In this document: piece after piece, positions 1-8,269 of the stretch
Numbering within the stretch: the stretch's first letter is position 1
How the letters are laid out: each line of letters begins with the position of its first letter
Source: Acidobacteriota bacterium
GTDB taxonomy: Bacteria; Acidobacteriota; Holophagae; Holophagales; Holophagaceae
DNA length: 64,000 nt
Reading direction: 5' to 3'
Assembly: GCA_016195985.1 (NCBI GenBank)
Contig: JACPYP010000011.1
Location: 186,001 to 250,000, forward strand
Program-made: the position numbers and the translations under genes
Notes under the pieces: model-generated
What the model saw: the letters and a program-made list of their open reading frames with translations, nothing else
Databases searched by the model: none
What the model was told of the DNA's origin: nothing

Positions 1-1
1 C

Positions 2-136
2 AGCCCCGATCACGGCACCGCCTTCGACAAGGCGGGGAAGTGGATCGCCGAGGCCGAGAACTTCATGGAAGCCGCCGCATTGGCCGTGCGACTGGCGGGG
101 CGGGAAGGTTTGCCGGTTCTGTCGCCCCGGGGCTGA
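2..136 (+). CDS. pdxA: 4-hydroxythreonine-4-phosphate dehydrogenase, C-terminal end (partial)
   Basis: Only the last 44 codons lie in the window; the 5' part is off the left edge. The peptide begins SPDHGTAFDKAGK and contains an ENFMEAAALAVRLA helix before the stop. SPDHGTAFD is the well-conserved C-terminal signature of PdxA, the NAD-dependent enzyme that makes the aminoacetone precursor of pyridoxal phosphate in the DXP-dependent vitamin B6 pathway. The next gene begins within a few bases of the stop, so the two are likely co-transcribed. The short length limits the confidence. Confidence 0.8.
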   Translation, partial: SPDHGTAFDKAGKWIAEAENFMEAAALAVRLAGREGLPVLSPRG

Positions 137-138
137 GC

Positions 139-852
139 TTGGAACGCTTCTTCGGCCCCGGCCTTCCCCGGTTTTCAGGAACCACCGATGCGGCCATGGA
201 GGGGTGCCCCCGGACGGCTTTGGCCGTGTTCAAGGGACATCCGCGCCACCTGCAGGCGCATCTCCGCCGCCTTCAGAGAGCCGCCGAGGCCCTCCAGCAG
301 CCTGGGGCTTGGCTGGAGCCTCTCGCTTCGGAGATCGGAGCGCAGATCCTCATCTGGATGGACCGGCCGGACGCGGCTCAGGCGTCGGCACTCCGGTTGG
401 CGCTCCATCCGGGCCTGGGGCTTCTCAGGGTGCGCCTGGAACCCCTGCCCGCCTCCCCCCAGCCCTACCTGCTGGCACCGATGCCCCATCCCATGGCCCA
501 TCGAAAGAACGATCCCCTGCTCCGCCACAAAGGGCTCGGCGGCTCCTGGGGTCCAGCCATCCTCGCGGAAGCCCGCTCCTTGGGGGCGGCCGATGCGCTG
601 CTGGTCTGGACGGATGGCAGTCTGGCCGAAACCGCCATCGCGGCCGTGGGCGTGGAACGGGAGGGTTCCTTGACAATTCCGCTTCCCGAAGGAAGGGTGG
701 CCAGCCTGGCCGAACAGCTCGACCTCCCCGCTTGGGCCACCCAGCGGGGGCTGCGCATCGAGCAGGGTTCCCTGGGACTGGCCCAGGCCCGCCAGGGGCA
801 GCTCTGGTGCCTGAACGCCCTGCGGGGCATCTGGCCGGCCCAGCTTTTGTGA
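139..852 (+). CDS. Class IV aminotransferase, aminodeoxychorismate-lyase-like
   Basis: A 237-residue protein of the PLP-dependent class IV fold (PabC, IlvE, Dat). Visible family features are the N-terminal HLQAHLRRL helix that follows the first strands, KNDPLLRHKGLGG where the PLP lysine is expected (HKG), LVWTDGSLAETAIAAV (the conserved acidic and Asn/Thr loop of the family) and the C-terminal LWCLNALRGI segment. Of the family members, 4-amino-4-deoxychorismate lyase for folate synthesis fits best by size, but substrate cannot be read from sequence. TTG at 139 is chosen because it lies just after the pdxA stop and gives a complete fold; ATG at 196 would remove the first strand. The N-terminus is short for the family. 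Confidence 0.6.
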   Translation: MERFFGPGLPRFSGTTDAAMEGCPRTALAVFKGHPRHLQAHLRRLQRAAEALQQPGAWLEPLASEIGAQILIWMDRPDAAQASALRLALHPGLGLLRVRLEPLPASPQPYLLAPMPHPMAHRKNDPLLRHKGLGGSWGPAILAEARSLGAADALLVWTDGSLAETAIAAVGVEREGSLTIPLPEGRVASLAEQLDLPAWATQRGLRIEQGSLGLAQARQGQLWCLNALRGIWPAQLL

Positions 853-901
853 CACGCTAGGGCCAGCTTTCGCCGAAACCTTGGACCCGAGGATGCCGCC
901 C

Positions 902-2923
902 ATGGCCGTCGCAGACCTGATCGCCGCCCTGCTGCTGCCGCTGCCGCCCTGGCTGGGCTTCTGGATCTTCCGCCGGAAAGGACGGGTGGGGCTCAGCTAC
1001 GGGTACTTCCTCGGGGGCTTGCTCGCCCTACTGGCCCTGCCCTGGACGCAACTGGCCGGCTTGCCGATGCCCACTCCGCAACTGGGAGGCGCCCTCTTCG
1101 GTTTCACGCTGTTCCTCCAGGCCCAACGCGAAGGCGTGCAGGGCATTCGCCGGTTGGCCCTCGGCGTGGGCGGGGCCACCGCCTTCCTCGCCCTCCTTCT
1201 TCTCCGGCTCCATCTGTCCTGGCAGGAGGTGAGCCGGTTCTGGATCGGGGCCATCCTGGAGGGACTGCTCTGGCTGCTCTTCGCGGACCTGGCCTACCGC
1301 TGGGCCAAGGGCCGGCACCTGGAGGTGCGCATGCCCCTGGTGGGCGCCCTGGCCCTGGGCTCTGGGGCCCTGCTGCAGGGCTTCCTGCCTCCGGCAACCC
1401 CCCGCCTTCCCTGGGCGGCGGCCCTCCTGGCGGGGCTGTTATTGGGCCTGGTGGCCCTGCAGCAGCTGAAGTGGTTGCGGAGCCAGGGCGCCTGGGTGGA
1501 GGGCCGGGGCGAAGGCCTGCGGCTGGCCCTCGCCGTGATCGAGCAGAAGGGCCTGGAAGCGGCGCCGCCCCTCAGCCTGGGCCTGGAGGCGCGGCAGCCC
1601 ATGTGGCTGGTGGACGCCAAGGGGCGGATCCTGGAATCCAACGGACCTTTCAGCCAACTGGTGGGATTGCCCCGCCACCTCCTGCGGGGCTATGCCCTGG
1701 ATGCCCTGTTCCAGGGCGGCGACACTCCGGTGTGGGAAGGGCTGCGGAGCCAGCTGCTGCAGTATGGATCCGGCGCCGTCCAGGCCACCCAGGTGAGCGA
1801 GGACGGCACCTTCAGGCAGGCAGATTTGGAAGCGGCCGCGTTCGATCGCGGCATGGCCCTGGTTTGGCTTCGGGAAGCCCAGGCCGGATCCCTGGGCTTG
1901 GGCCAGCCCGGATCTCTGGGCCTGAGCTTGGCCGGGGTCTTCTCCGCGGGGGCTGAAACGGTCCGGAGAAGCAGGGCCAATGCCCTCGTCGCCCTTTCCA
2001 CGGCGGTGGAACAGCTGCAGCGGGAACTGCCGGAAGGCCCCCTGGGGGCCGCCGCGGGCCAGGCCTGCGTCGCCGCAGCGCGCCTGGAGCCCGCCTTGGC
2101 TTCGAAGGCGTCCCAGGGGCCGGTGGAAGGCAGACTCGCCCTGGCCGAGATCCAATCCGGCCTTCTCGCCGTTTTGCCCGCTGGCGGCGCGCTCCGCGTG
2201 GAGGCGGCGGAGCTGGCTTTGGCGCTGGATCTCGAACTGCTGAAGCGCATTGCCACCCACCTGGTTCTGCATGCCCTGGAAGGGGCGCCCGAGGGGCGGC
2301 TGGCCCTTCGCCTGGAGGCCGTGGCCCTGGGGGGCCATGCCTTCGGCCTGCTGGAGGTCCGGAGCGACTCGCGGCGGTTTCAACCCGTACCGGCGGTTTT
2401 CGGGCTGGCCTGGCTCCGGCAATCCGTGCTGGAGGCGGGGGGGCTTCTGGAGTTGGATCAGGATGAACAGCGGGGGCTCCATCCAAAGGTTTTCCTGCCG
2501 ACGCCCTCGCCCCTTCCCTTGAACTGGGAAGAGCGCCCCCTGGCCGGCCGCCATCTGTGGGTGGTGGACCAGGATCCGCTGGCGCGGGAAGCGCTGGCCT
2601 CGCTCATCCGGCAAGGAGGGGGCACGGTCCGGGCCTTCGAGGATCTCCGCGGCCTCCTGAGACTGAGCCGGGAGGGGCAGGCGCCGGACCTGCTCGTGCT
2701 GGAGCGCACGCCGATGCTGGAGCGGTTCCAACACACGCTCCGCCGCTTCCAGAAGGAGCCGCTGCCGACCCTCGTCGTGGGCATGGGCGAACCCCTGTCC
2801 GTGAACCCCGGCGCCCTGGGACTCCGGCGCCTGGGGTTCTTGGAGAAACCCTTCCGCAGCGCGGAGTTCCTGGAATCCGCCCTGGCCCTGCTGCATCACC
2901 CCTCCCCCTACGCTGGAGCCTGA
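902..2923 (+). CDS. Membrane PAS sensor with degenerate kinase region and pseudo-receiver
   Basis: A 673-residue protein. Residues 1-190 hold about six or seven hydrophobic helices. A PAS-like domain follows (about 230-335, with WLVDAKGRILESNGPF). Residues 345-540 look like a worn histidine-kinase core: no clear phospho-acceptor H-box is visible, and the N-box region reads ATHLVLHALE with His where Asn is expected. The last 124 residues are receiver-like: acidic pair in VVDQDP (D556, D558) and the lysine in LEKPF (K649) are present, but the phospho-acceptor Asp is replaced by Glu in LLVLERTPM (E601). ATG at 902 has GAGG nine bases upstream; an in-frame TTG at 881 is an alternative. Probably a non-catalytic signalling scaffold rather than an active kinase. 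Confidence 0.65.
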   Translation: MAVADLIAALLLPLPPWLGFWIFRRKGRVGLSYGYFLGGLLALLALPWTQLAGLPMPTPQLGGALFGFTLFLQAQREGVQGIRRLALGVGGATAFLALLLLRLHLSWQEVSRFWIGAILEGLLWLLFADLAYRWAKGRHLEVRMPLVGALALGSGALLQGFLPPATPRLPWAAALLAGLLLGLVALQQLKWLRSQGAWVEGRGEGLRLALAVIEQKGLEAAPPLSLGLEARQPMWLVDAKGRILESNGPFSQLVGLPRHLLRGYALDALFQGGDTPVWEGLRSQLLQYGSGAVQATQVSEDGTFRQADLEAAAFDRGMALVWLREAQAGSLGLGQPGSLGLSLAGVFSAGAETVRRSRANALVALSTAVEQLQRELPEGPLGAAAGQACVAAARLEPALASKASQGPVEGRLALAEIQSGLLAVLPAGGALRVEAAELALALDLELLKRIATHLVLHALEGAPEGRLALRLEAVALGGHAFGLLEVRSDSRRFQPVPAVFGLAWLRQSVLEAGGLLELDQDEQRGLHPKVFLPTPSPLPLNWEERPLAGRHLWVVDQDPLAREALASLIRQGGGTVRAFEDLRGLLRLSREGQAPDLLVLERTPMLERFQHTLRRFQKEPLPTLVVGMGEPLSVNPGALGLRRLGFLEKPFRSAEFLESALALLHHPSPYAGA

Positions 2924-3023
2924 TCCCGATCCCGAGATCCGGCCTGCTACGCTTAATTCCAAGCTGGGCCCGCCTGGCGCCTCCGCCACGGCGGGGTTTG
3001 ATAAACGCACGAACGGAGGTGGC

Positions 3024-4409
3024 ATGTCCACGGTAGCGGTCATTCTGGCGGCGGGGCTCGGAACCCGCATGAAATCCCGGCTTCCGAAGGTCCTGCACCC
3101 CGTCCTCGGCGATCCCTCCCTTCTGTGGGTGCTCCGCACCCTGCCCCAGGGCCTGGGCGGGGCCGTGGTGGTGGTCCATCACGGCAAGGAACAGGTCGTC
3201 TCGGCTTTGGAAGCCTGGCAGAAAGCCAGTCTCCTGCCCTGCCCCGTCAGCACCGTGGACCAGGGCCAACCCCTGGGCACCGGCCACGCGGTGCAGGCCT
3301 GCATTCCCGAACTGGACCGTCTGGGCGCCAGCCGCGTGGTGATCCTCTCCGGCGATGTCCCGCTCACCAGCGCCGCTACGGTTTCCCGCCTCTGCGCCGC
3401 GGAGGCCATGCTGCTGGCCATGGACCTGCCCGTTCCCGGTTCCTACGGCCGCGTGCTTCAGCATGGCGACGGGCGCCTGGCGGGCATCGTGGAGGCCAAG
3501 GACGCCACTCCGGCCCAATTGGCCGTCCAACGGGTGAATGGCGGCGCCTACGCCCTTCCCTGGCCCGCTCTCCGCAAGGCCCTGCTGGGCCTGACCAATG
3601 ACAATGCGCAGAAAGAGTACTACCTCACGGACGCCGTGGCCGCCGCCGCGGCTGAGGTGCGGGTGGCGGTGGATGTTTGCGATCCGCAGGAACTGGCCGG
3701 CATGAACTCCCGGCTGGACCAGGCCGATCTGCAGGCCTGGGCCCAGCGGCGCATCCAGCGGCACTGGATGGCCGAAGGCGTCACCTTCCTCCACCCCGAC
3801 AGCATTCAGGTGGGACCGCGGGTCGTCCTCGACCAGGACGTCTTCCTGGAGGCGGGCGTGACCCTGGAGGGCGCCGTCCGCGTGGGCGAGGGCACCCGCA
3901 TCGGCCAGGGCACGGTCATCACGGATTCGACGCTGGGCGAGAACGTGGAGGTCCGCCCCTACTGCGTGATCGAACAGGCCCAGGTGGGACGAGGCGCCAA
4001 GGTGGGCCCCTTCGCGCGCCTGCGGGAAGGCACCGAACTCGCCGAGGCGGTGCACATCGGGAATTTCGTGGAAACCAAGAAAGCCAAGCTGCACCGGGGC
4101 GCCAAGGCCAACCACCTGGCCTACCTGGGAGACGCCGAAATCGGCGAAAAGACCAACATCGGCGCCGGGGTCATCACCTGCAACTACGACGGGGTGAATA
4201 AACACAAGACCAGCATCGGCCGTAATGTCTTCGTGGGTTCGGACACTCAGCTGGTGGCCCCCGTCACCATTGGCGATGGGGCCCTCATCGGAGCCGGCAC
4301 CACGGTTACCGCCGATGTTCCCGGTGATGCGTTGGCCCTCAGCCGCGTGCCTCAGACATCCAACGAAGGGGGCGCCGCCCGCATCCGGGCCCGCCAACTG
4401 AAGAAATAG
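3024..4409 (+). CDS. glmU: Bifunctional GlmU: GlcNAc-1-P uridyltransferase / GlcN-1-P acetyltransferase
   Basis: Cytosolic enzyme that acetylates glucosamine-1-phosphate and then couples it to UTP, giving UDP-GlcNAc for peptidoglycan and lipopolysaccharide. The 461-residue length is normal. The N-terminal pyrophosphorylase domain shows LAAGLGTRMKSRLPKVLHP, QPLGTGHAVQA and the SGDVPLT metal-binding strand; the C-terminal half is a left-handed beta-helix of hexapeptide repeats (VGEGTRIGQGTVI, IGNFVETKKA, NHLAYLGDAEIG, NIGAGVITCNYDG). Start: ATG at 3024 preceded by GGAGG. It leads the mla genes on the same strand, 39 bases upstream of mlaE. Confidence 0.97.
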   Translation: MSTVAVILAAGLGTRMKSRLPKVLHPVLGDPSLLWVLRTLPQGLGGAVVVVHHGKEQVVSALEAWQKASLLPCPVSTVDQGQPLGTGHAVQACIPELDRLGASRVVILSGDVPLTSAATVSRLCAAEAMLLAMDLPVPGSYGRVLQHGDGRLAGIVEAKDATPAQLAVQRVNGGAYALPWPALRKALLGLTNDNAQKEYYLTDAVAAAAAEVRVAVDVCDPQELAGMNSRLDQADLQAWAQRRIQRHWMAEGVTFLHPDSIQVGPRVVLDQDVFLEAGVTLEGAVRVGEGTRIGQGTVITDSTLGENVEVRPYCVIEQAQVGRGAKVGPFARLREGTELAEAVHIGNFVETKKAKLHRGAKANHLAYLGDAEIGEKTNIGAGVITCNYDGVNKHKTSIGRNVFVGSDTQLVAPVTIGDGALIGAGTTVTADVPGDALALSRVPQTSNEGGAARIRARQLKK

Positions 4410-4448
4410 AGCGACTCGGGTAAGCTGATTCTTTAAGTTCGGAGCCCC

Positions 4449-5225
4449 ATGGTCCTGACTGCGATTGACAAGGTCGGCACGGCAGTGCTGAAGGCCACAG
4501 ACACCTTTGGTGACTTCACCGTCCTGGCCGGCAGGACCTTCACTGCCATTTTCAAGCGTCCCTTCGATGGGAAGAACCTGCTGAACCAGCTCCAGTCCGT
4601 GGGGGTGAATTCCATTCCCGTGGTGGTGCTCACCAGCCTGGCGGTGAGCATGGTTTTCGCCGTGCAGCTGGCTTTCGGGTTCAAGCAGTTCCAAGCCGAA
4701 GGCCTGGCTTCCCAGGTGGAAGGCCTGGCCATCATGAGGGAACTGGCGCCGGTGATCACCGGGCTCATGCTGTCCGGGCGCATCGGGTCGGCCATGGCCG
4801 CGGAGCTGGGCACCATGCAGGTGACCGAGCAGATCGACGCCCTGGAATGCCTGGCCACGGATCCCATCCACTACCTCTTCGTGCCCCGGCTCCTGGCCTC
4901 CATGCTGGTGGTGCCCATGCTCACGGTGGTTTCGGTGTACGTCGGCTTCTGGGGCGGCTACCTCATCCTGGTGGGCGTGGAGGGACAGAGCGCTTATGTC
5001 TACGGCAACGAGTTCTACAAGCTGCTGGCCTTCCGCGACCTCCGGATCGCGCTCATCAAGGCCCTGGTGTTCGGGGTCATCATCGCGCTGGTGGGCTGCT
5101 GGAAGGGCTACCGCACGCAGGGCGGCGCCGAAGGCGTGGGCAACGCGCCCACCAGCAGCGTGGTGACCAGCTCGCTGTGGATCCTCATCGCCGACTTCTT
5201 CCTTACCAAACTGCTGCTGGTGTGA
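4449..5225 (+). CDS. mlaE: MlaE/YrbE-type ABC transporter permease (MCE lipid transport)
   Basis: Inner-membrane permease of an MCE (Mla-type) phospholipid transport system, 258 residues. The MlaE signature is clear: ITGLMLSGRIGSAMAAELGTM followed by VTEQIDALECLATDPIHYL, then the LVVPMLTVVSVYVGFWGGY helix. About five hydrophobic helices are visible. It lies four bases before mlaF, and mlaD overlaps mlaF, so permease, ATPase and substrate-binding MCE protein form one translationally linked set. mlaB- and mlaC-like genes are not seen nearby. Direction of transport cannot be told from sequence. Confidence 0.93.
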   Translation: MVLTAIDKVGTAVLKATDTFGDFTVLAGRTFTAIFKRPFDGKNLLNQLQSVGVNSIPVVVLTSLAVSMVFAVQLAFGFKQFQAEGLASQVEGLAIMRELAPVITGLMLSGRIGSAMAAELGTMQVTEQIDALECLATDPIHYLFVPRLLASMLVVPMLTVVSVYVGFWGGYLILVGVEGQSAYVYGNEFYKLLAFRDLRIALIKALVFGVIIALVGCWKGYRTQGGAEGVGNAPTSSVVTSSLWILIADFFLTKLLLV

Positions 5226-5229
5226 CGAC

Positions 5230-6021
5230 ATGGCCGTGATCGACGTCGTCAACCTCTCCAAGGCCTTCGGGCCCAAGGTCGTCCTTTCCAACGTGAACCT
5301 GCAGGTCCAGGAAGGCGAGAGCCTCGTGGTGCTGGGCGGTTCGGGCACCGGAAAAACGGTGCTGCTGCGCAACATCATGGGCCTGCTGACGCCGGACTCG
5401 GGCCATGTGGCGGTGGAGGGCAAGATCATCGCCCAGCTCCCCCGCGAAGAGCTCTTCCAGGTGCGGCAGAGCATCGGCATGTGCTTCCAGATGGCCGCCC
5501 TTTTCGACTCCATGACCGTTTTCGAGAACGTGGCCTTTGGCCTCCGCCGCCACCGGAAGATGCGGGAGGACGAGATCCGCGCCCGGGTGGAGGAATGCCT
5601 CTCCATGGTGGGCATGAAGGGCACCGACCAGCTGAAGCCCGCGGAACTGTCCGGCGGCATGAAGCGCCGCGTGGGCTTCGCGCGCGCCATCGCGCTCAAG
5701 CCGAAGATCCTGCTCTTCGACGAGCCCACCACGGGCCTGGACCCCGTGATGACCGATGTTATCGGACGCATCATCCTGGATCTCAAGCACGAGCTGGGCG
5801 TCACCAGCATCACCATCACCCACGACTTGAAGTCCGCCTTTGAAATCGCCGACCGCATCGCCTTGATCTTCCGGGGCGAGTGCATCGCTTGCGAAAAACC
5901 CGCCGATTTCAAGGTGAACCCCCATCCCGTCATTCAACAATTCCTGCGGGGGGATGCCGACGGCCCCTTCCTGCAGGATCCGCCGCCCCCCAAGCGCAGC
6001 CGGCAGGAGGCCCATTCATGA
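5230..6021 (+). CDS. mlaF: MlaF-type ABC transporter ATP-binding protein
   Basis: Cytoplasmic ATPase that powers the MlaE permease, 263 residues. Walker A is GGSGTGKTVLL, the Q-loop lies near CFQMAALFDSMTVFENV, the signature is LSGGMKRRVGFARA, Walker B with the catalytic Glu is ILLFDEPTTGLDP, and the switch His is in ITITHDL. These match the MlaF/Ttg2A branch, including MTVFENVAFGLR. A C-terminal tail of about 25 residues rich in Pro, Arg and Gln follows the ATPase fold; in MlaF this region contacts the partner subunits. The stop overlaps the mlaD start (ATGA). Confidence 0.95.
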   Translation: MAVIDVVNLSKAFGPKVVLSNVNLQVQEGESLVVLGGSGTGKTVLLRNIMGLLTPDSGHVAVEGKIIAQLPREELFQVRQSIGMCFQMAALFDSMTVFENVAFGLRRHRKMREDEIRARVEECLSMVGMKGTDQLKPAELSGGMKRRVGFARAIALKPKILLFDEPTTGLDPVMTDVIGRIILDLKHELGVTSITITHDLKSAFEIADRIALIFRGECIACEKPADFKVNPHPVIQQFLRGDADGPFLQDPPPPKRSRQEAHS

Positions 6022-7484
6022 AGCTCGAAACCAAGGCCGGTCTCTTTTTCACCGGTGCCCTCGCCCTCGCAGGCGTGCTCATCTTCCGCACGGAAAAGCT
6101 GGAGATCGGAGGCAAGCGGAACCAGACGGAACGGTTCACCTACTTCGACCAGGTCGCGGGCCTGAACCTCCAGAGCAAGGTTCTGGTTGCCGGCGTGAGG
6201 GTGGGCGAGGTCAGGACCATCGCCCTGGAAAACGGCAAGGCGCGGGTGGTCATCGGGCTCTCCAACGAGTGCCCCATCTACGGGGACGCCACGGTGTCCC
6301 TGGGATCCATCGGCATCCTCGGCGAGAAGTTCGTGGACCTGGATCCGGGCCACAGCGCCAAGGGCCCCTTCCCTGAAGGCAAGCCCCTGCCCAGCAAGGC
6401 AGGCGTGAGCCTCGACAACCTCATGGAGACCCTGGCTGGCATCGGCAAGGACGTGAAGGGCGTCACCCAGGCCCTCAACGAATCCATCGGCGGCGAGCAG
6501 GGCCGCCAGAAGCTCGACGAGATCGTGGACAACATCCGCCAGCTCACGGGCGAAATGCGGGCCATGGCGCAGGAGAACCACGGTGCCATCAACCACACCC
6601 TGGCCAATGTGGAAGCCATTTCCGCGGAGCTGAAGGACCGCCTGCCCAAGCTGGCCCAGCAGTTCGAGACCGTGGGCAAGAACCTCAACGCCATCCTGGA
6701 AGAGAACCGTCCCGAGCTGAAGGGCATCATGGGCGACGTCCGCAAGCTGGCCGCCAGCTTCCAGGGCTCCGCCGACAACATCAAGAGCCTGACCGACAAG
6801 CTGAACCGCGGCGAAGGCACCATCGGCAAGCTGCTGAACGACGAAACCACCGTGAAGAAGATCAATGAGGCCGTGGACAACCTCAACGGCCTGCTGGGCG
6901 GCGTGGGGAAGATGGATTTCCGCCTGGACATGAACGGGGCCCAGTGGGACAAGCGCAAGGACAGCCGCGTGGGCCTCGACCTTGAGATCGCCCCCCAGCC
7001 GGACTACTGGTACGCCATCGGCCTGGGCTCCACGCCCGATGGCAAGATCGCCGAAAGCACCCGGACGGTCACCAAGCTGGATCCCATCACCGGCCAGCCC
7101 GTCACCGTGCTGGAGAAGAGCCAGTACGTCACCAGCGACCGCGCCCTCACGGCCTCGGCCCAGTTCGCCAAGCGCATCGGGCCCGCGGTCTTCTCAGCGG
7201 GCATCGTCGAAGGCAAGGGCGGCGGCGGCCTGGAGTTCCGAACCCTCGAGGGCGACAGGCTGCGCCTGGGCGTCCTGGCCTACGATTTCAGCAAGCGCGA
7301 CGACAAGCCCAACCCCCGCTACCGGTTCACCACCAGCTACCAGTTCTGGAAAGGGGCCTACGTGCAGGCCGGCATCCAGGACATCGGCAACAAGGATCTC
7401 CGCACCGTCTTCTTCGGCGGCGGCCTGCGCTGGCGCGACGAGGACTTGAAGAAGCTGGTCGGACTCGCCGGGGTCGCCAAGTGA
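6018..7484 (+). CDS. mlaD: MCE-domain substrate-binding protein (MlaD-like) with beta-rich C-terminal extension
   Basis: A 488-residue protein anchored by one N-terminal helix (LFFTGALALAGVLIF). Residues about 38-115 form the MCE domain (YFDQVAGLNLQSKVLVAGVRVGEV, VSLGSIGILGEKFVDL; the second stretch is the lipid-pore loop region). Residues 130-300 are long amphipathic helices, as in proteins that build periplasmic tubes. Residues 300-488 change character: alternating polar/aromatic strands (LDLEIAPQPDYWYAIGLGS, RFTTSYQFWKGAYVQAGIQD, VFFGGGLRWRDED) that resemble outer-membrane beta-strands. Typical E. coli MlaD is about 180 residues, so this is a long form. ATG at 6018 overlaps the mlaF stop, and the stop overlaps the next start. 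Confidence 0.85.
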   Translation: MKLETKAGLFFTGALALAGVLIFRTEKLEIGGKRNQTERFTYFDQVAGLNLQSKVLVAGVRVGEVRTIALENGKARVVIGLSNECPIYGDATVSLGSIGILGEKFVDLDPGHSAKGPFPEGKPLPSKAGVSLDNLMETLAGIGKDVKGVTQALNESIGGEQGRQKLDEIVDNIRQLTGEMRAMAQENHGAINHTLANVEAISAELKDRLPKLAQQFETVGKNLNAILEENRPELKGIMGDVRKLAASFQGSADNIKSLTDKLNRGEGTIGKLLNDETTVKKINEAVDNLNGLLGGVGKMDFRLDMNGAQWDKRKDSRVGLDLEIAPQPDYWYAIGLGSTPDGKIAESTRTVTKLDPITGQPVTVLEKSQYVTSDRALTASAQFAKRIGPAVFSAGIVEGKGGGGLEFRTLEGDRLRLGVLAYDFSKRDDKPNPRYRFTTSYQFWKGAYVQAGIQDIGNKDLRTVFFGGGLRWRDEDLKKLVGLAGVAK

Positions 7485-8269
7485 AACCCCTGCGCACCCT
7501 GCCGGCCCCAGGGCCGTTGCCGGAGGAATCGGGCTTCCTGTTCCTCCTGGTGCGCAGGGGGCTGCCCATCGCCTTGGCCCTGGCGGCTTTCATGGCCGCG
7601 GCCATGCATGGGCTTGGGCGGGGCTGGTGGATGCTGGCGGGCGTGGGCGCCCTGGCGGCGGCCTGGCCCAGCTTTCTGAGGGGCGAGGCCTTTATCCGCA
7701 ACCGGACGAGGATCATGCGCCAGGACAGCCTCTGGGCCAATGCCTTCCGGCCTATGGCCCGCTGGCTGGGGTACGAGGACCTTTGGATCCTCTCCTTCTG
7801 CGCCCACAACAACCGGCGGGTCTGCGAATCTTTCGGGATCCGGCGCGCCAGGCGCGCCTTGATCCTCCTGCCCCACTGCATCCAGATGGCCCGGTGCAAG
7901 GCGGGCATCCTGGATGATCTGCAGTCCTGCTACGACTGCGGTCTCTGCCCGGTGGGCGATTATGTGACCGCCGCCCTTCTCAACCGCTGGGAGGGGCGCA
8001 TCTCCAACCGCAGCCACAAGGCCTACCGCGAGGCGCGGGAATACCGGCCCGATCTCATCGTCGCCGTGAGTTGCACGGACCGGCTGCTCAAGGGCCTCAC
8101 CAAGCTGCCCGAGATCCCCTCCTACGTGATTCCGCTCGTCCTGCCCCATGGCATGTGCGTGGATACGGATTTCAGCGTGCCCCACCTGATGGCGGCCATG
8201 GAGACGCTGGTGGAACCCCGCCGTCCCGGCGGCGAGATCCAGCCCCTGCGCAAAGAGGGCATCGCATGA
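7481..8269 (+). CDS. DUF116 family membrane protein with cysteine-rich domain
   Basis: A 262-residue protein with one or two N-terminal hydrophobic segments (about 25-65) followed by a soluble part with many cysteines. The stretch LPHCIQMARCKAGI, then SCYDCGLCPVGDYV, is the hallmark of DUF116, whose biochemical role is not established; the cysteine spacing suggests metal or cluster binding. The GTG start at 7481 overlaps the mlaD stop and its own stop overlaps the UbiA-like start, so it belongs to the mla transcription unit. Its position between lipid transport genes and a prenyltransferase hints at a membrane lipid or quinone context, but that is inference. Confidence 0.7.
   Translation: MKPLRTLPAPGPLPEESGFLFLLVRRGLPIALALAAFMAAAMHGLGRGWWMLAGVGALAAAWPSFLRGEAFIRNRTRIMRQDSLWANAFRPMARWLGYEDLWILSFCAHNNRRVCESFGIRRARRALILLPHCIQMARCKAGILDDLQSCYDCGLCPVGDYVTAALLNRWEGRISNRSHKAYREAREYRPDLIVAVSCTDRLLKGLTKLPEIPSYVIPLVLPHGMCVDTDFSVPHLMAAMETLVEPRRPGGEIQPLRKEGIA

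Noticed and set aside
2970-3010. CCGCC-AC-GGCGG stem before glmU as attenuator.
   Set aside because: Very short loop and weak tail (GGTTTGAT). Could be chance in GC-rich DNA.
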